Part shown: one piece after another, positions 33,467 through 39,805 of the stretch | Layout: each line of letters starts with the position of its first letter | Numbering within the stretch: position 1 is the first letter of the stretch | Origin: Gammaproteobacteria bacterium | Lineage (GTDB): Bacteria; Pseudomonadota; Gammaproteobacteria; Steroidobacterales; GCA-2729495 | Length of the DNA stretch: 39,805 bases | Reading direction: 5' to 3' | Assembly: GCA_024277915.1 (NCBI GenBank) | Contig: JAJRUG010000037.1 | Coordinates: 1-39,805, forward strand | Notes under the pieces: model-generated | Databases searched by the model: none | Told to the model about the DNA's origin: nothing | The model's input: only the letters and a program-made list of their open reading frames with translations | Program-made: the position numbers and the translations under genes

Positions 33467-33541
33467 CCAAGAGCCCGTAGCTATAGAGCCTTGACTATAA
33501 ACCCTTGTACTATAAACCCTTGCACTATAAACCAAGAGCCC
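33467..33541. repeat. 15-bp tandem repeat block flanked by a 10-bp direct repeat
   Basis: Three adjacent units (CTATAGAGCCTTGA, CTATAAACCCTTGTA, CTATAAACCCTTGCA; 33481-33524) and a partial fourth (from 33525) form the block, which is bracketed by CCAAGAGCCC at 33467-33476 and 33532-33541. On the minus strand the unit is 15 bases and in frame with the FAD-oxidase gene, so its TAG stop is repeated at 15-base steps. Confidence 0.75.
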
Positions 33542-35102
33542 CCGGGTTCATCAGCCCATCAGGATCAAGACTGGCCTTGATGTCCCGCAGGGCTTTGGAA
33601 GCCTGCTCCTGACGACCGTGCATATAGGGATAACACTTCCCGATCTGCATATGCGAAGCACCGACCGACGAAAAAGCCTCCTGAATTCTGCGCCGCATCT
33701 CGGCGACCAGCGCCCTCCCTTCGGGATTAGAATCGTATTCAGGCAGCGTTGCGAGATATTCTTTCGACATATATCTCTTGTGAAAGACAGTACGGCTGTC
33801 TTCCCAGTAAAAAACCGGCTCATACAAGAACGCATGGGTGCTGATCGACATGAACATCGCGCCCTTCTCGACTGCATGTGCCTGCATCTGCTCCGCATAC
33901 TCTGCATATATTTTCTCGATCTTTTCGCGGAACTCATTAACCCGGGAAAAAGGAATCACACCATGCATGGGCACCCATCGCTCGCCTTTCGGCCCCAGAA
34001 TAGGATTCAGCGGAATAAACGGCATGGCACGCAACACGGTAGGAATGGTGTTGGCAATCTCATTCCCGTGCGATGACATTGCCTTGCGCAGGATCGCCAG
34101 CTTGCCGCGAATCTCGGCACGACTCACCCCTTCGACGGCATAGTGAGCAGCATATTCAAACTTTGCCATAAAGCGCTTGCCGGCAATAGCCATTTTGATC
34201 ACCCGAATCAGGCCATCAAATATCCCACTGGAAGTCTTCAGCACCGCCCATACGGCATTGACTGCATCCGATGTTTTCGTGGTACTCAACTGCCCTGCCT
34301 GCAACTTCGGATCAACACCGAAGTTATCAGATACCACCCCTTCCCGTGCAACAGCCGCCATGCCAGCCGACATGGCACCAAAATCATTGAAGCCAAAAGA
34401 TGCTGCCCCGGTATATACAGGCCGGCGAATCAGGCGCATCGTAATACCGACCTTGATGCCCAGTGCGCCCGCATCGCCGGTAAACAGGCCGGTCAGATCA
34501 GGGCCGTACCAGCGGAAAAATGGCGAACCATTTTCGATTGAGTTAGACCCGGTGCTCAACAACTCGCCGTTCGCAAGAATAATGTCAAAAGACAGCACCG
34601 AGTCCGCCGAAATCCCGAACCGGCTGGAACCGAGGCTTGCACTATTCTGGGATGTCGAACCGCCAACTGTTGCCTTAAGGCCTGAGAATGGGCCCCAGAA
34701 AGGGGTTCTCAAATTCATCTTCGCAAGCTTGTTTGTCAGTTCTGCCCAGGTGACGCCAGGCTCAACCGTGACATACATATCTTGCTCGTTGATCTCCACA
34801 ATACGATTCAATCGTGAAGTATCGACCAGCAGCGATTTGGGAGTAGCAGGCAGATAGGCATTGGTATAGGAAGCACCGCCACCACGCAAAACCAGCGCCA
34901 CACCATTTGCAGCAGCCACCTGAATGATTTTTCGGGTGTCCTCAACGCTGCCAGGTTGTACCACTGCTAACGGCTGCTCCAGAGACTGATAGACATCCAT
35001 CGAGTAGAACTCGCGATCAGCATCATCAGTCAGCACATACTCCTGCCCAATGGCAGAAACCAGCTGCTCAATCAGGGTATCAGGTGCGGGATGGGCGGAC
35101 AT
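33525..35102 (-). CDS. FAD-linked oxidoreductase (GlcD/vanillyl-alcohol-oxidase type)
   Basis: A 525-residue flavoprotein of the PCMH-type FAD-binding family. LRGGGASYTNAYLP and VDTSRLNRIVEI, then MYVTVEPGVTWAEL, then GGSTSQNSASLGSSRFG form the FAD domain; the C-terminal domain ends SLDPDGLMNPGALGL, the usual LDP-x-G-x-(M/L)-NPG. Such enzymes oxidise 2-hydroxy acids, phenolic alcohols or similar compounds. The substrate is undetermined; a role with the lysine genes (for example on 2-hydroxyglutarate) is only inferred from position. The stop codon lies within a tandem repeat. ATG 35102 has only a weak GAGAGA ribosome site; a promoter and a palindrome lie upstream. Confidence 0.85.
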   Translation of the reverse strand: MSAHPAPDTLIEQLVSAIGQEYVLTDDADREFYSMDVYQSLEQPLAVVQPGSVEDTRKIIQVAAANGVALVLRGGGASYTNAYLPATPKSLLVDTSRLNRIVEINEQDMYVTVEPGVTWAELTNKLAKMNLRTPFWGPFSGLKATVGGSTSQNSASLGSSRFGISADSVLSFDIILANGELLSTGSNSIENGSPFFRWYGPDLTGLFTGDAGALGIKVGITMRLIRRPVYTGAASFGFNDFGAMSAGMAAVAREGVVSDNFGVDPKLQAGQLSTTKTSDAVNAVWAVLKTSSGIFDGLIRVIKMAIAGKRFMAKFEYAAHYAVEGVSRAEIRGKLAILRKAMSSHGNEIANTIPTVLRAMPFIPLNPILGPKGERWVPMHGVIPFSRVNEFREKIEKIYAEYAEQMQAHAVEKGAMFMSISTHAFLYEPVFYWEDSRTVFHKRYMSKEYLATLPEYDSNPEGRALVAEMRRRIQEAFSSVGASHMQIGKCYPYMHGRQEQASKALRDIKASLDPDGLMNPGALGL

Positions 35103-35167
35103 ATCTATGGTCTCTCGATATTAGCTTTCAGACTGGCTAAAGATTATGCGTACTCGATGCTCATACC

Positions 35168-35187
35168 GAAATGACAATAATCATTTC
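35168..35187. promoter_or_regulatory. Palindrome upstream of the FAD oxidase
   Basis: GAAATGA-CAATAA-TCATTTC: 7-base perfect arms, 6-base spacer, 66 bases before the oxidase ATG. Part of it (ATAATCATT) resembles a Fur box half, but the spacing does not fit the classical 19-bp box. Confidence 0.35.
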
Positions 35188-35271
35188 TGTTCTGGCTACA
35201 CTGTTAATTCTTGCCACCGAGTCGAGCCATTTCACTTCACCATCGCGGCTCTGTCTATAGCAAGATTGCAA

Positions 35272-35299
35272 ATTATATCATTTCTGCAGCTACTGGCAT
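35272..35299 (-). promoter_or_regulatory. Candidate promoter of the FAD oxidase
   Basis: On the minus strand ATGCCA (35294-35299) and TATAAT (35272-35277) are separated by 16 bases, matching sigma-70 at 4/6 and 6/6. The leader would be about 160 bases and would contain the palindrome at 35168-35187. Confidence 0.4.
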
Positions 35300-35377
35300 C
35301 GGGGTGAGCAGATCTGCCGCCAACCACAACTCTGCCTTAACAACGTACCTGGAACGACTTATTTCATGACACTGAAA

Positions 35378-38300
35378 CTAACTCGGTTGATATGAACCAG
35401 AGACATAAGTAAGCCCGGGATCATTTCTGATCAGGAAATTACGTGCGGCCCATTCCCTGGCAGGGTCAGGGGACTCCAGCCACTCGAATTCACCGCCAAC
35501 ATAGATCGCTACCGGAATACCGTCGCGGTACAAAAGACGATTTCTCGGAGCCACCGGAACACGTATGCCCGGCGTAATAATGCCGGAAAGATTGAGCGGG
35601 TCTGCGGCAGAAATGATGAACTCCTTCTGCACCCCACCCTTTTCCTGAACGGCGCGAAGCGAATCAACAGCCTCCGGCCAGGCGAAATGCTCACCGCTGA
35701 ACCCGTTCACAAAACGCCCGCCGCGAATCTCTCCACGTGCTTCCAGCCGCCGATAAACCCGGGCCAGCTGTCGCCATGGGGGTAACAATCGTGACTCGCG
35801 ATGTAACAGGCTACGAAAAACCACGCCGTAGCGATCCAGCAGAACTCTCGCTACATGTTCAACTGATGCATCTGAATACCCGGAACGCTCGTTTTCGGTG
35901 ACCCGGCCCAAGTGCAGGCTCTGCTCTACCAGCACCCACCTGCCCGCCGTATCCACACTCACAGAACCACGCCTGCGTGCCCTTGAAAAACTGGCTCGCT
36001 TTGATGAAGGCGTTGTCAACACCCGCAACCCCGCAAAGGTGTCTGAGGTCACCAGCCCCCACGAGACAAGCTCTGCCAGTGCCGCCTCAACCTGGGTTCG
36101 CAACAAACCGGAACTGCGCACAAGATCAACAAAGAAACTGGCCCCATGCTCACCCAGCACCGAACAGATCATTGTTGCGTGAGCTGACAAGGACAATAAA
36201 TCAGCCTTGCCGGGCATCAGCAGCGGCAACCAGTGATCTACATCCAGCCGGTCAATCAAAAGAATCGGCGTACTACGCACCGGACCAGCCTTGCTTTGTT
36301 TCTTGCCGGAATCAATGCGCGGGCGCGACCACAAGAACTGCCCGCTACCGAGCAGTTCATCCAGATAAGGCCGACTGTAATTTTCGACCCGGTGAGGAAG
36401 CACCGTAGCTTCCCACGCAACAGCCGGTATCGGAAAACCCTGCAGCCGGCCAACTGCAGTGCGCAGTGCATTCGGGCCGCTACCGCGCACATCGCCCATC
36501 TCATGCCAGCGAAACAGGAACTGCATGAATACCGCCGGGCTGACCGGCCTGGTTTTCCGCCGCAGCGTCGTGATGGTGTCTCGATGAATACGTGCCAGCA
36601 ATCGGCGGTCGCACCACTCTTCAATATCGGGATTATTGCCGCGATACTGACCACGCATCGCATAGCCTTCGGACTCGAGCTCCAGAAGCGCCATTTGCAC
36701 CTGTGCTGCTTCAACTCCCAACGGTGCTGCCAATTCTTCCGTCGTCACCGGCCCCAATGTCTCAAGGCGACTACGGATCAACTCGCGCAATGCATCTGTA
36801 TGACTGTCCGCGTTGCCACGACCACCCATCATCACCGGCTCTATTTCCGGGCTGAGTAATAAAGATGACCGGACAGCCTGCAACTGGGCAAGCCGTTCTG
36901 CTGCGACCCAGATTCTGATGCCCGGTGGTGTGCTCGCAATCGTCGCACGTCGTTGTTCGACCAGTTCCGACAACAGCAAGCGCCATCGCTCCAGCGATAC
37001 AGACTTGCAATCAAACTGCTCCGCCTGCCGGATCTCATCTTCAGTAATGAATCCCGACAATACCAGTGCATCGTGCAGTTCATCAGCATCACGCGCATCA
37101 GGCCAGGCATGCTCACAGACACTTTTGATCACCGCGGGATCAAGCCGCCCCAGTCTGGCTGCCTCTGCCGGGTCAAGAAGATGCCTGGCACGAACTGCCT
37201 GGGTGCGTCGTTCTTCTGCCGGCGCATCATCCAGAAATGCGTAGGGCCGGGCCGTGAGAATTTCCTGTGCCAGCGGTGAAGGACTGGTGAGATCCCGGGC
37301 TGTGACTGTAATCTCACCAGCGGCTATCTTCTCAAGTACCGACTCAAGACCGTCTATATCCATTAACTCATGAAGACAATCATGTACTGTCTGATGCACC
37401 AGCGGATGGTCCGGCAGTTCCCGGTCACCGACAATATTCTCGGCACAGGCCAGCTGATCGGGAAACACCACCGCCATTAAATCTTCTGCATCGCTGCGCT
37501 GGAAATAGGGCGGGATTCTTTTACCGTTCCGGTTGCGGCGCACTGCCAGTGCGATACTGGCCGTCCATCGCCATCGTGCGGGGAACATCGGCGCATTGAG
37601 CATCGCCTGGACCAACACCTTCCGCACCGAGCCAGACTTTAAGTATCCGGCAACCTCTTCCAGCGGAAAGCTATGCGTCGGACCCAGTGACAATACAATG
37701 CTGTCTTCCAGTGCTGCTGCCTGCAACTCGAAGTTAAACTTCCTGCAAAATCGCTTGCGTAAGGCCAGCCCCCAGGCGCGATTCAATCTTGAACCGAACG
37801 ATGAATGAATCACCAGATGGGTGTCCCCTACTTCATCGAAAAACCGTTCCAGAACGATATCAGTCTGGGTGGGCATGATACCCAGCGCCATTTTTGCACC
37901 GGCCAGGTACTCAACCAGTTGCTCGCTGGCTGAGCGGTCAAGACCAAGGACAGACTCAAGCCACTGGTGGGCCCGCTCTATTCCCTCATCCAGCAGCTGC
38001 GACAACTTTTCCCGAAGCCGCGATACCGAGAATGACAGTTCATCGGTGCGCCCCAGCGCTTCCCCGACCCAGAATGGAATATTGGGCGGCTGACCCTGAG
38101 CATCCTCGACCAGCACCTTGCCCATCTCGATCTTGAGTATCCGATAGGAAGTATTACCAAGCTGGAAAATATCTCCTGGCAGGCTTTCAAATGCAAAATC
38201 TTCATTCAGGGAGCCAATAGAAAACTCCTGCGGCAATAACACTACGTTGTAGTCAAACTGATCAGGGATCGCTCCACCATTGGTAATTGAAACGAGGCGT

Positions 38301-39790
38301 GCACCACGCCGTGCCCGCAGCTTGCCGTTCACTGCATCGTGATGAATGTACAAAGCCTGCCTGCCGCGCCGGGTGGTATATCCGTCTGCCAGCATTCGTA
38401 TCACCTGGTCGAAAGTATCCCGCCCCAGATCACGATAAGGCCAGGACCGGGTGAGCAACTGAAACAGATCTTCGGTGACCCACTCCTGTGCCGACACCTC
38501 AGCCACAATTTGCTGGGCAAGCACATCCAGAGCCGGCCCTTGCAGATGAACGGCATCGAGTTCCTCGCGGCGTACTGAATCAAGCAATGCCGTACATTCC
38601 AGCAAGTCATCGCGGGTCATCGGGAAAAGACGACCCTTGGGTACCTCAGACACTCCATGTCCGGACCGCCCAACCCGCTGCAGGAAAACAGCAATTGCCC
38701 GGGGTGAGGCCAGCTGACAGGTGAGATCCACATCACCAATATCAATCCCCAATTCAAGCGATGCAGTCGCAACCAATGCTTTGAGCTGGCCGGATTTGAG
38801 TCGTTGCTCCGCATCGAGCCGGTGTTCGCGCGCCAGACTGCCGTGATGTGCGGTCACGGCAGTCTCGCCCAGCCGCTCGGCCAGGTGCCGCGCAACCCGT
38901 TCCGCCAGCCTGCGCGTATTAACAAACACCAGTGTAGACCGGTGCTCGCGTACCAGTTCGGCCAAACGATCGTAGACCTCAGTCCAGACTTCTCCCGCCA
39001 TGACCGGCTGAAGTTCTGATGATGGCAGAACCAGCTTTATATCCCGTTCGCGAACAAATCCTGTGTCAACAATCGTGCATTTATCAGCACGATGCCCCAC
39101 CAGGAACTGCGCCATTTTTTCAATCGGCTTCTGGGTGGCCGAAATACCAATCCTGACCGGCGATATTGCACAGAGACCATCAAGACGCTCAAGAGACAAA
39201 CTCAGATGTGCTCCTCTCTTGTTGCCCGCCACCGCGTGCAGTTCATCAACGATGACAGTGCGTACCGTACTCAGCATCTGCCGCCCTGACTCGGAAGTCA
39301 GCAGGATATAAAGGGATTCCGGTGTGGTAACCAGAATATGAGGTGGCGTACGGCGCATCCGTGCCCGTTCCGATGCCGGTGTGTCGCCGGTACGCACCGC
39401 CGCCCGAATTGCGGACACCGGTTCACCGGATGCTTCAGGCTGGAGCAACAAATCCTGTTGGGTCGCCAGGGACTCCTGACTGAGCAAAGTGGCAATCCCT
39501 TGCAGCGGTTGCTGGAGGTTTTTTTCAATATCATTGGAAAGTGCCTTGAGGGGAGACACGTACAAAACCCGCGTTTCGTCCGGCAGATTGCCGGCGACAC
39601 TTTCGCGAACCAAATCATCAATTGCGGCGAGAAAAGCTGCCAGTGTTTTGCCCGAGCCCGTGGGTGCAGCAAGCAATGTGTGGCTGCCATTCTTGATCGC
39701 CGGCCAGGCAAGTTGCTGCACCCTGGTGGGCTGATCGAAGCAGGATCGAAACCAGGCATCTACAGCGGGATGAAATCTTTCAGCGGACAT
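35378..39790 (-). CDS. lhr: Large ATP-dependent helicase Lhr
   Basis: A 1470-residue superfamily 2 helicase, near the E. coli Lhr length (about 1540). The Q-like TRVQ is followed by Walker A AAPTGSGKT (41-49), SPLKAL, the TPESLYILLT segment, the DEAD-box variant VDELH (181-185) and SATQ; the second RecA domain has FVNTRRLAERVARHLAE, ATASLELGIDIGDVD and QRVGRSGH. The C-terminal half is the long Lhr extension with winged-helix-like regions. Lhr translocates on single-stranded DNA and unwinds RNA:DNA hybrids in repair; the E. coli C-terminal region has been reported to carry uracil-glycosylase activity. ATG 39790 is 16 bases from the window edge, so the gene is complete but its upstream context is not visible. 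Confidence 0.96.
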   Translation of the reverse strand: MSAERFHPAVDAWFRSCFDQPTRVQQLAWPAIKNGSHTLLAAPTGSGKTLAAFLAAIDDLVRESVAGNLPDETRVLYVSPLKALSNDIEKNLQQPLQGIATLLSQESLATQQDLLLQPEASGEPVSAIRAAVRTGDTPASERARMRRTPPHILVTTPESLYILLTSESGRQMLSTVRTVIVDELHAVAGNKRGAHLSLSLERLDGLCAISPVRIGISATQKPIEKMAQFLVGHRADKCTIVDTGFVRERDIKLVLPSSELQPVMAGEVWTEVYDRLAELVREHRSTLVFVNTRRLAERVARHLAERLGETAVTAHHGSLAREHRLDAEQRLKSGQLKALVATASLELGIDIGDVDLTCQLASPRAIAVFLQRVGRSGHGVSEVPKGRLFPMTRDDLLECTALLDSVRREELDAVHLQGPALDVLAQQIVAEVSAQEWVTEDLFQLLTRSWPYRDLGRDTFDQVIRMLADGYTTRRGRQALYIHHDAVNGKLRARRGARLVSITNGGAIPDQFDYNVVLLPQEFSIGSLNEDFAFESLPGDIFQLGNTSYRILKIEMGKVLVEDAQGQPPNIPFWVGEALGRTDELSFSVSRLREKLSQLLDEGIERAHQWLESVLGLDRSASEQLVEYLAGAKMALGIMPTQTDIVLERFFDEVGDTHLVIHSSFGSRLNRAWGLALRKRFCRKFNFELQAAALEDSIVLSLGPTHSFPLEEVAGYLKSGSVRKVLVQAMLNAPMFPARWRWTASIALAVRRNRNGKRIPPYFQRSDAEDLMAVVFPDQLACAENIVGDRELPDHPLVHQTVHDCLHELMDIDGLESVLEKIAAGEITVTARDLTSPSPLAQEILTARPYAFLDDAPAEERRTQAVRARHLLDPAEAARLGRLDPAVIKSVCEHAWPDARDADELHDALVLSGFITEDEIRQAEQFDCKSVSLERWRLLLSELVEQRRATIASTPPGIRIWVAAERLAQLQAVRSSLLLSPEIEPVMMGGRGNADSHTDALRELIRSRLETLGPVTTEELAAPLGVEAAQVQMALLELESEGYAMRGQYRGNNPDIEEWCDRRLLARIHRDTITTLRRKTRPVSPAVFMQFLFRWHEMGDVRGSGPNALRTAVGRLQGFPIPAVAWEATVLPHRVENYSRPYLDELLGSGQFLWSRPRIDSGKKQSKAGPVRSTPILLIDRLDVDHWLPLLMPGKADLLSLSAHATMICSVLGEHGASFFVDLVRSSGLLRTQVEAALAELVSWGLVTSDTFAGLRVLTTPSSKRASFSRARRRGSVSVDTAGRWVLVEQSLHLGRVTENERSGYSDASVEHVARVLLDRYGVVFRSLLHRESRLLPPWRQLARVYRRLEARGEIRGGRFVNGFSGEHFAWPEAVDSLRAVQEKGGVQKEFIISAADPLNLSGIITPGIRVPVAPRNRLLYRDGIPVAIYVGGEFEWLESPDPAREWAARNFLIRNDPGLTYVSGSYQPS

Positions 39791-39805
39791 TGCCGGGGCA
39801 CCCCA

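Noticed and set aside
34177-34857. 226-codon plus-strand frame inside the FAD oxidase gene
   Set aside because: Antisense shadow of a conserved flavoprotein; no family resemblance.
36233-36859. 208-codon plus-strand frame inside lhr
   Set aside because: Shadow frame opposite a conserved helicase; composition is Arg/His/Pro-rich and unlike a real protein.
1-39805. Searches by eye for tRNA, rRNA, CRISPR arrays, toxin-antitoxin or phage-defence genes
   Set aside because: Nothing convincing seen; nearly all space is occupied by metabolic or housekeeping genes.

Overview
This looks like a chromosomal segment of a heterotrophic gammaproteobacterium, perhaps marine or free-living. The lineage is inferred from gene content: xerD followed by dsbC, an Azotobacter/Pseudomonas-type 7-iron ferredoxin, the 180-kDa NAD-glutamate dehydrogenase, a full-length Lhr helicase and ZapE. 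Genus cannot be judged. The window is densely coded on both strands, with no rRNA, tRNA, CRISPR, prophage or intact transposase recognised. Only typA at the left edge is cut; lhr at the right edge is complete.

Layout. 1-5.4 kb holds housekeeping genes: typA (partial), an SDR with a degenerate active site, a zinc-ribbon Nudix hydrolase, fdxA, dsbC and xerD, and a PlsC-type acyltransferase. 5.5-9.6 kb holds a thiolase, ETF-ubiquinone oxidoreductase (beta-oxidation electrons to quinone) and ZapE. 9.7-16 kb holds NAD-glutamate dehydrogenase, gpmA and a gamma-carbonic anhydrase. 16.2-21.2 kb holds TesB thioesterase, a DUF1499/inositol-phosphatase-like/DUF885 gene string and a MaoC-like hotdog protein. 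21.3-25.3 kb holds an MFS exporter, the pterin/GTP run moaC-mobA-folE and an unknown five-helix membrane protein.

25.4-30.4 kb holds a leuC-leuD pair without leuA or leuB, a CaiB-type CoA-transferase, an HMG-CoA-lyase-family enzyme and a lipoprotein cytochrome c. The first four could form a branched C5/C6 dicarboxylate route (hydratase, CoA activation, lyase) giving acetyl-CoA plus a keto acid. This is inference. 30.7-35.1 kb holds a saccharopine/lysine dehydrogenase and an ALDH7-type aldehyde dehydrogenase (lysine to 2-aminoadipate), plus a convergent FAD-linked oxidase. 35.4-39.8 kb is lhr. Many genes point to oxidation of amino acids and acyl-CoAs.

The most unusual DNA is non-coding. A 242-bp AT-rich foldback (MITE-like) element lies between leuD and the CoA-transferase gene. 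Its two halves are symmetric and one end supplies the CoA-transferase stop codon. A perfect 27-bp inverted repeat with a 33-nt loop lies between the carbonic anhydrase and tesB genes. A 15-bp tandem repeat at the 3' end of the FAD-oxidase gene carries its stop codon and repeats it in frame. No clear defence system or biosynthetic cluster was found. All product names rest on reading motifs and remembered families; no database search was run.
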